Notes: generated from the letters alone by a model not told the origin. DNA of 64,000 nucleotides from JAGVSR01 sp033765145 (GCA_033765145.1 JANRIH010000053.1:62001-126000); one strand, 5' to 3'. Positions 15,860 to 25,271 are shown, counted from the stretch's first letter. A program made the numbers and translations.

Positions 15860-17149
15860 TTACAACGGCTTCTCGGCACTTTCCATGATCGCGGCAACGC
15901 CCATCCCGCCGGCCGTGCAGATCGAGATGAGCCCACGCCCACCGTGCGTCGACAAGAGTTTCGCGAGATTGGCGACGATCCGGGCGCCGGTCGCCGCGAA
16001 CGGGTGCCCGACCGCGAGCGACGATCCCTTGACGTTGAGCTTCGACCGGTCGATCGACCCGAGCGGCATGTCACGCCCGAGATGCCGCTTGCAGTAATCT
16101 CTATCCTCCCACGCCTTGAGCGTGGCAAGGACCTGCGCTGCGAACGCCTCGTGGATCTCGTAGAAATCAAAATCCTGGAGCGTCAGGCCCGCGCGTTCGA
16201 GCATTTTGCCGACCGCGATCGTCGGCGCCATCAGGAGCCCTTCGCCCGCGACGAAATTGTTGCCCCAATGCTGGCCGTAGGTCAGGAACGCCTGCGGTTT
16301 GAGCCCGTGAGCCGCGGCCCACTCTTCGCTCGCAAGCAGCACTGTCGCGGCCCCGTCCGTCAGCGGCGTCGAATTGGCCGCCGTCAGGGTTGCCTTGGGG
16401 TCCTTCTCGAACGCGGTCTTCAATGTCGCAAGCTTGTCGAGGCTCATGTCCTCGCGCAAGTTGTTGTCGCGGAAGACGCCCGCGAACGGCACGAGAAGAT
16501 CGTCCATCCAACCCTCGGCATAGGCCGCCGCAGCCTTTCTGTGACTTTCGAACGCGAACTGATCCTGTTCCGCGCGCGGCACGGCGAATGTCCGGGCCAT
16601 CAGTTCGCAGTGCTGGCCCATGGAGAGGCCCGTCCTCGGCTCCGAGACCATTGGCGCCTGAGGCGTCAGTTCCGACGGCCCGAAACCCTGGAAGACCTTG
16701 AGCTTCTCCATCATCGTCTTCTTCTGGCCGGCTTCGATCAGCCGCTTCGAGAACTTCTTGGAGAAGACGATGGGCGCGTCCGACGTCGTATCAGAGCCCG
16801 CCGCGATCCCACATTCGATCTCACCGGCCGCGATCTTGGCGCCGGTCATGAGCGCCGCTTGCAGGCTCGTTCCGCACGCCTGTTGCAACGTCACGCCCGG
16901 CGTTGAGGGCGCCAGCGACGTCCCGAGCACGCTCTCGCGCATCAGGTTGAAATCCTTGGAGTGCGTGACGACCGCGCCGCCGACCACCTCGTCGATGTGC
17001 TGGCGCTTCAGGTTGTAGCGATCCACGAGGCCATCGAGCGCGGCCGTCAGCATGTCCTGATTGGAGAGGTCCGCGTAGAGCGTGTTCGAACGGCAGAACG
17101 GGATACGCACACCACCGATCACAGCCACACGCCGAAGGGTTCGTGTCAT
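15860..17149 (-). CDS. Acetyl-CoA acyltransferase (thiolase, FadI-like)
   Basis: Thiolytic cleavage of 3-ketoacyl-CoA, the last step of beta-oxidation. 429 residues, slightly longer than the 390 of biosynthetic thiolases and similar to FadI. The acylated cysteine is in TLQQACGTSLQAAL. The late motifs YEIHEAFAAQVLA and GSSLAVGHPFAATGAR, and the ending CTAGGMGVAAI, carry the His and Cys of the active site. The start MTRTLRRVAVIGGVRIPFCR is standard. It is last in a run with a FadJ-like and a FadE-like gene; 64 bases separate it from the FadJ-like gene. Confidence 0.94.
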   Translation of the reverse strand: MTRTLRRVAVIGGVRIPFCRSNTLYADLSNQDMLTAALDGLVDRYNLKRQHIDEVVGGAVVTHSKDFNLMRESVLGTSLAPSTPGVTLQQACGTSLQAALMTGAKIAAGEIECGIAAGSDTTSDAPIVFSKKFSKRLIEAGQKKTMMEKLKVFQGFGPSELTPQAPMVSEPRTGLSMGQHCELMARTFAVPRAEQDQFAFESHRKAAAAYAEGWMDDLLVPFAGVFRDNNLREDMSLDKLATLKTAFEKDPKATLTAANSTPLTDGAATVLLASEEWAAAHGLKPQAFLTYGQHWGNNFVAGEGLLMAPTIAVGKMLERAGLTLQDFDFYEIHEAFAAQVLATLKAWEDRDYCKRHLGRDMPLGSIDRSKLNVKGSSLAVGHPFAATGARIVANLAKLLSTHGGRGLISICTAGGMGVAAIMESAEKPL

Positions 17150-17213
17150 ATCAATCTCCGAAAATTGCGCTGAGCGATGTCGGCGCTGAGAGCGCGCGTA
17201 ACGACAACGAACA

Positions 17214-19205
17214 TCACTCCGCCGCGGCCGCTTTGACGGTCTTGCCGCCTTCCTGGGTTTTGAAGTGCAGCGGACCGCCGCGAAACGGCGCGAACCCCGT
17301 GCCGAAGATCATGCCAGCGTCCACGAGATCGGCGGACGCGACGACGCCTTCGTCGAGGCTCCGCTGCGATTCCGTGATCAACGGATCGACGAGTTCGCGA
17401 CCGAGTTTTTCGAGTTCCGCCTTCGGCCAATCCGAGCGCGAGCGCTGCGGCTTGCCGTCGACCCACTTGTAGAAGCCCTCGCCAGTCTTCTTTCCGAGCC
17501 GCCCCGATTGGACGAGCCGTTCGAGGCGCGATCCCTCCGAGCCCTTGCCGAGGATACGCGCGACGTGCGCGCAAACGTCGAGCCCGACGCTGTCTGCAAG
17601 CTCGATCGGTCCCATCGGCATTCCGAACGTGCGCACGGCCTCGTCGATCTTCTCCTTGTCCTCGCCCCGCTCCAGTCGCTCCATCGCGGCGAACATGTAG
17701 GGTGTCAGAACCTTGTTGACGAGGAAGCCCGGTACATCCTTCGTGATGAGCGGAAACTTGTCGATCGCGGTCACGAAGGCCGCGCCCTTGTCGATTTCCT
17801 CGGCCCGCGTGAGGTCACCGCGCACGACCTCGACAAGCGGCATCTGCGGCACAGGCGAGAAGAAATGAAGCCCGATCAAGCGGCCCGGGTCTTTCATCGG
17901 CTTCGAGATGTCGGCGAGTTTCAATGATGACGTATTGGTCGCCAGAACAGCGCCCGGCTTCACCTTCGTTTCGAGATCGGCAAAGAGCGCCTGCTTCACG
18001 TCGAGCCGCTCGACGATCGCTTCGATCACGACATCGGCCCGGCTGATGCCCCGCCCCTCGGGATCGGCGATGAGCCGCGCCTTGGCCGCATCCTTGAGCG
18101 GCTTCGTCTTGAACTTGCGCCCGAAGAGCTTGCCTTGCGAGGAAATCCCTTTTTCCAGTTGCTCTTTCGAGATGTCCTGCAGCGTGACTTCCATGCCCGC
18201 CGCGACGCACACGCCCGCGATGTCCGCGCCCATAGTGCCGGCCCCGATGACATGCGCCCGAACGGGCTTCCACTTGAGTTTCTTCGGCGCCTGAGCCTTG
18301 AGTGCTTCCGACAGCTTGAAAACGCGACGCAGATTCTTTGATTGCTCTGAGACGAGGAGCGGCGCGAAGGCCTTGGTCTCGGCGGCCTTCATGGCATCGA
18401 GATCACCACCGTACTCTTCGAAAAGATCGATCAGCCGATAGGGGGCCGGATAATGATCGGCGCGCGCCTTCTTGGCAACTTCCGCGCGCATCTGCCGCGC
18501 GAGCACTTTGCGCGCGGGCCACGTGAGCAGGGCCGATTTCGTTAGGCCCGCGGCCTTCGAAGAGCGCTTCTTGAGAATGGCCTTCCGCGCAGCCCACGGC
18601 AGTGCGGACTTGCTCGCGACCAGTTCGTCGATCAAGCCCATGCCCTTGGCCGCCGACGCACTGATCATGGACCCCGTCAACATCGCCTGCATCGCCGACA
18701 TCGGCCCGGCCTGACGGATCGAGCGCGCGGTTCCGTTGAAGCCGGGGAAGATCCCGAGCTTCACTTCGGGGAAGCCGACCCGTGTCGAGGGATCCCGCGT
18801 GGCGATACGGTAGTGGCAGGCGAGAATGAGTTCGAGCCCGCCCCCGACGCAGACGCCATGAACCGCCGCGACGACGGGCACGGCAAGCCGCTCGATCCGG
18901 TCGAACATGGCATTGACCGTCGAGATGCTTTTTGTAACGTCCGCTTCGGTCTTGAGGTTCTCGAATTCGTTGATGTCCGCGCCGACGATGTAGCCGCGCT
19001 CCTTGCCGGAGATGATGACGAGGCCCTTGATCGATCCATCCCGCGCACCGGCTTCGGTCCTCGCGACGATGGCGCCCAGTTCTTCGAGCGGCCGCTGGCC
19101 GAGCGCATTGGCACTCGAGCCCTCACGATCGAACGTCGCCCAGGCGATCCCCTCGCCGTCGATCGAAAACCGCCAGTCCTTGAGGTCGAGAGCGTCGTCG
19201 GTCAT
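17214..19205 (-). CDS. Bifunctional enoyl-CoA hydratase / 3-hydroxyacyl-CoA dehydrogenase (FadJ-like)
   Basis: 663 residues, a little shorter than E. coli FadJ or FadB. The N-terminal crotonase domain (to about residue 190) has AVHGVCVGGGLELILACHYR and FPEVKLGIFPGFNGT, with both catalytic glutamates in place. The NAD-binding domain begins near VHVIGAGTMGADIAGVC. FFSPVPQMPLVEVVRG and FLVNKVLTPYMFAAM belong to the dehydrogenase. Start ATG 19205. It lies 18 bases after the FadE-like stop in transcription order, so the two are probably cotranscribed. Confidence 0.94.
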   Translation of the reverse strand: MTDDALDLKDWRFSIDGEGIAWATFDREGSSANALGQRPLEELGAIVARTEAGARDGSIKGLVIISGKERGYIVGADINEFENLKTEADVTKSISTVNAMFDRIERLAVPVVAAVHGVCVGGGLELILACHYRIATRDPSTRVGFPEVKLGIFPGFNGTARSIRQAGPMSAMQAMLTGSMISASAAKGMGLIDELVASKSALPWAARKAILKKRSSKAAGLTKSALLTWPARKVLARQMRAEVAKKARADHYPAPYRLIDLFEEYGGDLDAMKAAETKAFAPLLVSEQSKNLRRVFKLSEALKAQAPKKLKWKPVRAHVIGAGTMGADIAGVCVAAGMEVTLQDISKEQLEKGISSQGKLFGRKFKTKPLKDAAKARLIADPEGRGISRADVVIEAIVERLDVKQALFADLETKVKPGAVLATNTSSLKLADISKPMKDPGRLIGLHFFSPVPQMPLVEVVRGDLTRAEEIDKGAAFVTAIDKFPLITKDVPGFLVNKVLTPYMFAAMERLERGEDKEKIDEAVRTFGMPMGPIELADSVGLDVCAHVARILGKGSEGSRLERLVQSGRLGKKTGEGFYKWVDGKPQRSRSDWPKAELEKLGRELVDPLITESQRSLDEGVVASADLVDAGMIFGTGFAPFRGGPLHFKTQEGGKTVKAAAAE

Positions 19206-19223
19206 CAGGTGCTCATTCCGTTC

Positions 19224-21728
19224 CTATTCGGCCGCCTCGTCGAGCGGCGCGCGTGAATTGTGTCCGATCGCGGCATAGCGCGGTTTCAACTCGGCCGGAT
19301 CGAAATGATCGACCGCGATCACGCGTTCGACGAGCGCTTCGACCTCACGCAGGAGGTCCGCTTCCGCGGCCGTGATGACGCCTTTGTCGGCCGCATCCTT
19401 GAACCAGTCGAGGCCGTGATACCGGCGGACAGTACCGGCTTTGACGGCCCGCTCGAGTTTCCGCTCCGCCTCTTCCGCCGCCACGACCTTTTCGAGCGTC
19501 ACCTCGAGAATGCCGGTCGGATCGTTCGCATCCTTCGAAATGAAAATATCGCGCGTCAGCCGGTCTCTCACGTCTCCCGGGGTCAGCGAGAGCTTTGCGA
19601 CGGCACTTCCGAGCCGATCCGTTGCGGGGAAATACTGCCGGCCGAACGGGAACACGACCGCTCGCATGAACCAGCCGAGCGGCCGGATCGGGAAATTCCG
19701 CACGACGCCATGCATCGCCTCTTCGAAGCGCGCAAGGCCATTGGCCGCAACGAGTTCGATGACCGGACGATCAGCCGCGGGACGGCGGTCGTCGTCGTAC
19801 CGCTTTAAGGCGCACGAGAGGAAATAAAGCTCCGACAACGCATCCGCGAGGCGGCCCGAGATCTTCTGCCGGGTCTTCAACCCGCCGCCGAGCGTCGCAA
19901 TCGTCATGTCGGCGACGAACGCGAAATTCCGCGACGCCCGCGAGAGCTGTTTGTAGGCCGGTCCGAGTTCGCCGGCATCGTCCGGCGCTTCTGCGAACAT
20001 GCCGAGCGTCACGTTGTGGAAGAACGCGCCCGTTGCGTTCGCGACCGCGTGCGTGACATGCGCGACGAACGCCGTCTCGAAGGTATCGAGACCGCGCGCG
20101 CGGTTCTCGTCCTGCGCCGCCTTGATTTCCGTGTAGAGGTAGGGATGCGAACGAAGCGCGCCTTGCGCGAATGTGATCAACGTGCGCGTCAGGATGTTGG
20201 CGCCCTCGACGGTGATCCCGACGGGGACCATCTCGTAGGCCGACTGCAGATAGTTCTTGGGTCCGTCGCAGATCGCCCGGCCGCCATGGATATCCATCGC
20301 ATCGTTGACCGCGCGCCGGAGCCGCTCGGTCGTTTGATACTTCATGAGCGCCGAAATGACGGACGGCTTCTCGCCGCGCGAGACCATCGCCGCCGTCGCC
20401 GCGCGTGCCGCCTCGTTGACGTAGGCAGTCTCGACAAGCCGCGCCAGCGGCTCCTCGATGCCCTCCATCCGCCCTACCGGCAGTCCAAATTGACGCCGGA
20501 TGCGCGCATAGGCCGATGTCGCGCGCAACATCATCTTGGAGCCGGCCGTGGCCGACGACGGCAGCGAGATCGCACGGCCTGCCGCGAGGCATTCCATCAG
20601 CATCCGCCAGCCCTGGCCGACCATCTTCTCCCCGCCGATCACCCAATCGATCGGGATGAACACGTCCTGGCCCCAGTTGGGACCGTTCGGGAAGGCCGCC
20701 CCCGACGGCAAATGCCGCCGGCCGATGTTCACACCCGGATGGTCCGCCGGGATCATAGCGACCGTGATGCCGACGTCCTCACCCTTTCCGAGCAGATTCT
20801 GGGGATCGAATAGTCGGAACGCGAGCCCCACGAGCGTCGCCTTTGGACCGAGCGTGATGTAGCGCTTGTCCCACGAGAGGCGGATGCCGAGCGTTTCCTT
20901 GCCGTCGTGCAGGCCGCGCTCGACGCGCCCGATGTCACGCATCGTAGCCGCGTCCGAACCCGAGGTCGGTCCCGTGAGCGAGAAGCACGGGACTTCGAGG
21001 CCCTTGGCAAGCCGCGGAAGGTAGTGATGCTTCTGCGTGTCGGTCCCGTACTTCTCGATGAGCTCTCCCGGACCGAGCGAATTCGGCACCATGACGATGG
21101 TCACAACATCCGGCGACCGCGACGCGATCTTGCCGAGAATGAGCGACTGCGCCTGCGCGGAGAAGCCGAGCCCGCCGTGATCCTTGGAGATGAGCATCCC
21201 GAGGAAGCCCTTCTCCTTGACGAAATCCCAGACGGCGTCCGGTACTTCACGTTCCGTGTGCCGGATCTGCCAGTCGTCGATCAGCCGGCAAAGATCCTCC
21301 GTCGCCCCGTCGAGAAAGTTCTGCTCTTCCGTCGTCAACGTGATCGGGGGTACGGACTTGAGCTTCGACCATTGCGGCTGACCGGAGAAGAATTCCGCGT
21401 CGAAACCGATCGTGCCGGCTTCCAGCGCCTGCGCTTCGGTGTCCGAAACCTTGGGGAGGATCGACTTCACGAACCCGAACGCCGGCGCGATCAGGAACCG
21501 CCGGCGCAAGTCCGGAACAGAGAGCAGGCCCAGAATGATCGCAGGCGCCCAAGTGACGATTGAAAAGAGACCAAACGAGGGGAATTGGACCACGCCCCGC
21601 CAGAGACCCATTTCGAAGCCGAGCGCCATGAGTGCGGCGCCAGCGGCCCACGCAATGAGCGGCGCGCGGGTCATCCCAAGGGCGACGATGCCCGCGATGA
21701 TGAGGATCAGAAAGCCCAGGATCGACAT
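19224..21728 (-). CDS. fadE: Acyl-CoA dehydrogenase, FadE type with N-terminal membrane segment
   Basis: FAD enzyme for the first oxidation of beta-oxidation. 834 residues against 814 for E. coli FadE. Two hydrophobic segments at the N-terminus (FLILIIAGIVALGM and AAGAALMALGFEMGLW) should anchor it. The acyl-CoA dehydrogenase core follows (KDHGGLGFSAQAQS, CFSLTGPTSGSDA, MDIHGGRAICDGP). A long C-terminal region typical of FadE (DUF1974) completes it. First gene of fadE-fadJ-fadI; its promoter should be in the 225-base gap 21729-21953, where no other gene or clear operator was seen. Confidence 0.95.
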   Translation of the reverse strand: MSILGFLILIIAGIVALGMTRAPLIAWAAGAALMALGFEMGLWRGVVQFPSFGLFSIVTWAPAIILGLLSVPDLRRRFLIAPAFGFVKSILPKVSDTEAQALEAGTIGFDAEFFSGQPQWSKLKSVPPITLTTEEQNFLDGATEDLCRLIDDWQIRHTEREVPDAVWDFVKEKGFLGMLISKDHGGLGFSAQAQSLILGKIASRSPDVVTIVMVPNSLGPGELIEKYGTDTQKHHYLPRLAKGLEVPCFSLTGPTSGSDAATMRDIGRVERGLHDGKETLGIRLSWDKRYITLGPKATLVGLAFRLFDPQNLLGKGEDVGITVAMIPADHPGVNIGRRHLPSGAAFPNGPNWGQDVFIPIDWVIGGEKMVGQGWRMLMECLAAGRAISLPSSATAGSKMMLRATSAYARIRRQFGLPVGRMEGIEEPLARLVETAYVNEAARAATAAMVSRGEKPSVISALMKYQTTERLRRAVNDAMDIHGGRAICDGPKNYLQSAYEMVPVGITVEGANILTRTLITFAQGALRSHPYLYTEIKAAQDENRARGLDTFETAFVAHVTHAVANATGAFFHNVTLGMFAEAPDDAGELGPAYKQLSRASRNFAFVADMTIATLGGGLKTRQKISGRLADALSELYFLSCALKRYDDDRRPAADRPVIELVAANGLARFEEAMHGVVRNFPIRPLGWFMRAVVFPFGRQYFPATDRLGSAVAKLSLTPGDVRDRLTRDIFISKDANDPTGILEVTLEKVVAAEEAERKLERAVKAGTVRRYHGLDWFKDAADKGVITAAEADLLREVEALVERVIAVDHFDPAELKPRYAAIGHNSRAPLDEAAE

Positions 21729-21953
21729 GGCCGGCAGCTCCCGTTGGGCTCGGAAACTGCCCGAGCCTCGAGTTGTTGAGGCGACCGAGACTGCGGCGGA
21801 TCGTGGGCTTAAGCCGCGAGCCTCACCTGCCTTCTAACTCCTAGATGCGCTGGAACCATGAAACAACGATCAAGGTTCACAAAGAGTTCGCACGGCGCCC
21901 GGAAAGGCCTGCGTGACTGGCCTGCCCGAATGTCCAGTGGGACTGGCCGCCGT

Positions 21954-23294
21954 TCAGCCTTTTTTGCCCAAGAGCGCCGATCTTGGCCTCAGTTCTGCGA
22001 CCGGTTTGTTGAAAATCTCACCGACCAGTGTCGGGTACCAGGCGAAGGCCTCCTGAAAATTCTCCCGCCGCTCCTCAGCTGATTCGCCCGGCTTCGAGAC
22101 GAACGCATTCTCTGCCACCAATCCCGGCTTGTTGCCGGCCATAACGCCCGGTTTGTAGTCCGCCCCGATCTTGATCGCGTCGTCGAGCGCAACGATCGAC
22201 CAGCAGGTGTTCCGAAGGCGAGCCGGTTCCGCGGCTTTGATATCGAGGCTTGCGAGAACGCTCCCCGCCACCACGTGCGCCTGGCTGTTGGCCGAAAAGG
22301 CAGACTTCGGCATGTCCGTTGCGATAGCCGCATCCCCGAGCACATAGACGTTTTCAGCCAGTGTCGAGGCGAACGTCGCGGGATCGACCGGGCACCAGTC
22401 CGGGCTCGCAAGGCCGGCCTCGACCGCGATACGACCAGCCGTCTGCGGCGGGATGATGTTCGCCACATCCGCCTTGATCGAGAACCCCGACCGGGTTCTT
22501 ACTTCACCCGTCTCGATGTCGACCTTCTCGACTTCCTGATCGTCGATGTCGTTCGTGAGCATGAGTTCGATACGGCCGTTGTAGTGCGTCCGGAACGCCT
22601 CCTCGAAGGCCGCCTGCTTCGAGAACGTCATCTTGGCGTCGAGGATCACGACCTTGGACCGCGGCTTCTCCCGTGCGAGCACGTTGGCGATGACGCACGC
22701 CCGCTCGTAGGGACCCGGCGGACAGCGATACGGCAGTTTGGGAACGGCGATCACGACTGTCCCGCCGTTTTCCATCCGCTCAAGCTGGCGGCGCAGCGCC
22801 GCCGATTGCGCACCGCCCCTCCACGCGTGTGGCATGGCGCCGGCCGCCTCCTCCGAGTAGCCGGCGATGGCAGACCATTTGAAGTCGATACCCGGAGCGA
22901 CGACGAGCCGATCGTAGGACAGGGACTTGCCGGCCTTGAGATGCACCTCGCGCTTCGAGAGGTCGATCCGATCCGCGAGCGCGTTGACAACTTCCACCCC
23001 AAGCGCCTTCAAGCCCTTGTAGCCATGGGTCAGATCGTCGATACCGACAAACCCTCCGATGTAAGCGTTGGAGAAAAAACAGCTCGTGTATTTCACGTTG
23101 GCTTCGACGAGCGTCACGTTCAATGACGGAGCGAACCGCTTCAATTGACCCGCGACCGATGCCCCGCCGGCGCCGCCGCCAATGACGACGATTTTCGCCT
23201 CGCCCAGCGCCAGCGCGGGTGCCGAGAGCGTCGCGAGCGCAGCGGCGCCGAGACCGCGGCCGAAGCCACGCCGTGTGATCGCAAGAGCGGTCAT
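21954..23294 (-). CDS. fccB: Flavocytochrome c sulfide dehydrogenase flavoprotein (FccB/SoxF type)
   Basis: Periplasmic FAD subunit that oxidises sulfide. 446 residues. A Tat-type leader (TRRGFGRGLGAAALATLSAP) is followed by the FAD-binding KIVVIGGGAGGASVAGQL. YTSCFFSNAYIGG, KLPYRCPPGPYERAC, VLGDAAIATDMPKSAFSANS and the RNTCWS segment are family marks and hold the redox cysteines. The C-terminal FCSD domain is present. No cytochrome subunit (fccA or soxE) is adjacent, so its electron partner must be elsewhere. ATG 23294 is chosen for the Tat leader and the AGAGGGA ribosome site. It follows the SoxS-like gene by 14 bases. Confidence 0.92.
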   Translation of the reverse strand: MTALAITRRGFGRGLGAAALATLSAPALALGEAKIVVIGGGAGGASVAGQLKRFAPSLNVTLVEANVKYTSCFFSNAYIGGFVGIDDLTHGYKGLKALGVEVVNALADRIDLSKREVHLKAGKSLSYDRLVVAPGIDFKWSAIAGYSEEAAGAMPHAWRGGAQSAALRRQLERMENGGTVVIAVPKLPYRCPPGPYERACVIANVLAREKPRSKVVILDAKMTFSKQAAFEEAFRTHYNGRIELMLTNDIDDQEVEKVDIETGEVRTRSGFSIKADVANIIPPQTAGRIAVEAGLASPDWCPVDPATFASTLAENVYVLGDAAIATDMPKSAFSANSQAHVVAGSVLASLDIKAAEPARLRNTCWSIVALDDAIKIGADYKPGVMAGNKPGLVAENAFVSKPGESAEERRENFQEAFAWYPTLVGEIFNKPVAELRPRSALLGKKG

Positions 23295-23308
23295 GGACCC
23301 TGTCCCTC

Positions 23309-23752
23309 TCATCGAGGCTCGTGGCCGGCTTGTCTCAGCAGGTCCGCAAGCTCCTCCCAGAAATAGAATTGTCCCGGATAGCCGGTGATGCGGCCGACTT
23401 CGTGACCCCCGCGCATGAGCAGAAACGTCGGCGTGTAGACGACGGGATTGAGCCCTACGAGGCGGGGTGAGCCACGCCGGATCTTTACGAGCGGTGCGAG
23501 CCGCCCCTCGGCCGACCGACCATAACCACCCCCGACGTCCTTCTGCCATTTGCGGCAGTAGTGGCAGGCCGGATCATCGACCATCACCAGTTGAAGCGAC
23601 GACTTCGACGCAGCACGTGCGCCGCCAGACGCCAATATCAGTCCAACGCCGCCCAAGATCGCGAGCGTGAGCCAGAACAAAAGCGCCCGCCCGTCCGGCC
23701 CGGTCCATCCTCGACCGGTGTTCGTCGTCATACTGCGCACGCGTCCCGTCAT
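23309..23752 (-). CDS. SoxS-like periplasmic thioredoxin
   Basis: A 147-residue thioredoxin-fold protein. An N-terminal membrane or signal segment (ALLFWLTLAILGGVGLILAS) leads to the redox motif CHYC in MVDDPACHYCRKW and a cis-proline region VVYTPTFLLMRGG. SoxS proteins keep the SoxY carrier cysteine reduced; that role is inferred here from fold and location next to soxYZ and fccB. ATG 23752 with AGAGGACG upstream is preferred over the longer open frame to 23839. First gene of a two-gene unit with fccB. Confidence 0.82.
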   Translation of the reverse strand: MTGRVRSMTTNTGRGWTGPDGRALLFWLTLAILGGVGLILASGGARAASKSSLQLVMVDDPACHYCRKWQKDVGGGYGRSAEGRLAPLVKIRRGSPRLVGLNPVVYTPTFLLMRGGHEVGRITGYPGQFYFWEELADLLRQAGHEPR

Positions 23753-23868
23753 GGGGCTCGTCCTCTTCTCGCCACGGCGGTCTCGTTCCGTGTGTTGTTT
23801 CCGCCGAACGCCGATCACAAAACACCGCTCGAAGCTCATTGGCTCCCGTGGAAAACCTCGGACCCGCT

Positions 23869-23880
23869 TGCTATATAGCA
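23869..23880. promoter_or_regulatory. AT-rich palindrome in the divergent sox promoter region
   Basis: A perfect 12-base palindrome TGCTATATAGCA lies in the 239-base gap between the soxS-like gene and soxY, in otherwise GC-rich DNA. It could be an operator or part of a -10 region. It does not match the ATTC-N8-GAAT pattern described for the sulfide repressors SqrR/BigR. Confidence 0.35.
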
Positions 23881-23991
23881 GCTAATCGGCGGGACAGACG
23901 TTGCGAAAAGGTATTGGAAGGTCTGACCATCAAGTCTCGAACTTAAATCTCACGCCCTCTCCTCACACTCTTTGTCACCGGAATTGCCCAC

Positions 23992-24516
23992 GTGAGAGAC
24001 CGTAGCCGCATTGTCGTCATCGACCGCCGAACGTTCACGGCCGGCAGTGGCGCAGCACTCGCTGTCGCCGTCTTGACCGGACGTGCCGCGTTCGCCGAAA
24101 CCCCGTCATCGCCTGCAACGCCACCGCCGTCATCCGCACCAGCACCCCATTCCGCGGCTTACGAGGACGCCATGAAAAGCCTCCTTGCCGGAGCCGAGCC
24201 AGCCACCGCAGGCTTGACGCTGGAGCTTCCTGAGCTGGCCGAGAACGGCAACGTCGTCCCCTACAAGATCGCCGCCGACAGCCCCATGCTCGATGAGGAC
24301 TACATCAGGAAGTTGCACATCCTCTCGACCGCCAACCCCCAGCCGCTGGTCGCCTCGTTCGAATTGATCCCCGCTACCGGCAAGGCAATGGTTTCAGGCC
24401 GCATGCGCCTCGCCAAGACCCAGAACGTGGTCGGCCTCGCTGAAAAGAGCGACGGCACGTTCCTGATTGCGACGGCGCTGGTTGAAGTCACCATCGGAGG
24501 ATGCGGAAACGAATGA
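23992..24516 (+). CDS. soxY: Thiosulfate-oxidation carrier protein SoxY
   Basis: Periplasmic carrier to which sulfur intermediates are covalently bound. 174 residues. A Tat-like signal (DRRTFTAGSGAALAVAVL) is followed by an Ala/Pro/Ser-rich linker and the SoxY domain (LELPELAENGNVVPYKIAAD). The carrier cysteine sits in the C-terminal VEVTIGGCGNE; the usual ending is GGCGG, so the last two residues are unusual. The GTG at 23992 is the best start in reach of the signal but has no clear ribosome site. soxZ begins 10 bases after its stop. Confidence 0.93.
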   Translation: MRDRSRIVVIDRRTFTAGSGAALAVAVLTGRAAFAETPSSPATPPPSSAPAPHSAAYEDAMKSLLAGAEPATAGLTLELPELAENGNVVPYKIAADSPMLDEDYIRKLHILSTANPQPLVASFELIPATGKAMVSGRMRLAKTQNVVGLAEKSDGTFLIATALVEVTIGGCGNE

Positions 24517-24526
24517 GCGCAGAACG

Positions 24527-24850
24527 ATGAACAATAAAGTCCGGATCAAGCTTCCCGAAGCCACCGCCGTCGGCGACGTGATCGAGATCCGCGCGTTGAT
24601 CAATCATGTCATGGAAACCGGCAATCGAAAGGACGCGACCGGACAGGTCATCCCGCGCGACATCATCGAACGTCTCGAAGTCACATTCGGCTCCGTCCGG
24701 ATCTTCGGGGCGACCTTCGGACCTGGCATTTCGTCGAACCCCTACGTCGCCTTCCACCTGAGGGTGCCCGGCCCCGGCGAACTCGTCTTCACCTGGACCG
24801 ACAACAAAGGCCAAACCTGGACCGAAAGGACGCCGCTCTACGTCAGTTGA
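24527..24850 (+). CDS. soxZ: Thiosulfate-oxidation carrier partner SoxZ
   Basis: Forms the SoxYZ heterodimer. 107 residues, beginning MNNKVRIKLPEATAVGDVIE. The HVMETGNRKDATGQVIPR segment and the C-terminal ELVFTWTDNKGQTWTE are typical. ATG 24527 starts the conserved sequence. Translated together with soxY. No soxX, soxA, soxB or soxCD follow; the next gene encodes a CDGSH protein after 178 bases in which I see nothing else. Confidence 0.95.
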   Translation: MNNKVRIKLPEATAVGDVIEIRALINHVMETGNRKDATGQVIPRDIIERLEVTFGSVRIFGATFGPGISSNPYVAFHLRVPGPGELVFTWTDNKGQTWTERTPLYVS

Positions 24851-25028
24851 CGGCCGCGACGGCCGGATACGCCGGATATTGCCTCACTGCGGCATCGCGA
24901 GCCGGACCACAGTCCCTTGTTCGGAACATCCAAACCCGATAGGCGTGACGGAGTTGAGGGATCGAGGAAAGGGTTCTACCCCGCTTCCCCGCAAGACCCG
25001 CGAAGACACGCGACAAGGCGAGACGACC

Positions 25029-25271
25029 ATGGCTGATGACCCGATCGTTGCCCAGAAGGGCCCCTACCAAGTCGATCTCGTCGAGGGGAAGACGTACTTC
25101 TACTGCCGGTGCGGTCGCTCGAAGCGCCAGCCGTTCTGTGACGGCGCACACAAGGATACTGGAATCGAGCCGATGGCATTCCAGGCCCCCGGCAGCGGGA
25201 CGTTCAACATCTGCGGCTGCAAGACGACCGGCGACGAGCCCTACTGCGACGGCTCGCACAACATGATCTGA
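25029..25271 (+). CDS. CDGSH iron-sulfur domain protein (two motifs)
   Basis: An 80-residue protein with two CDGSH-type 2Fe-2S sites: CRCGRSKRQPFCDGAH near the middle and CGCKTTGDEPYCDGSH at the C-terminus. Each has the C-x-C ... C-x3-H ligand pattern. Bacterial members are small soluble redox or cluster-transfer proteins of uncertain role. ATG 25029 (MADDPIVAQ) is chosen since the upstream part of the open frame is not conserved in character. Its position next to soxYZ may be coincidental. Confidence 0.92.
   Translation: MADDPIVAQKGPYQVDLVEGKTYFYCRCGRSKRQPFCDGAHKDTGIEPMAFQAPGSGTFNICGCKTTGDEPYCDGSHNMI

Noticed and set aside
15808..16170. N-terminal extension of the cyclopropane synthase frame into the thiolase gene
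   Set aside because: The extension is Arg/Ser-rich, overlaps the thiolase coding region and precedes a good start at 15807.
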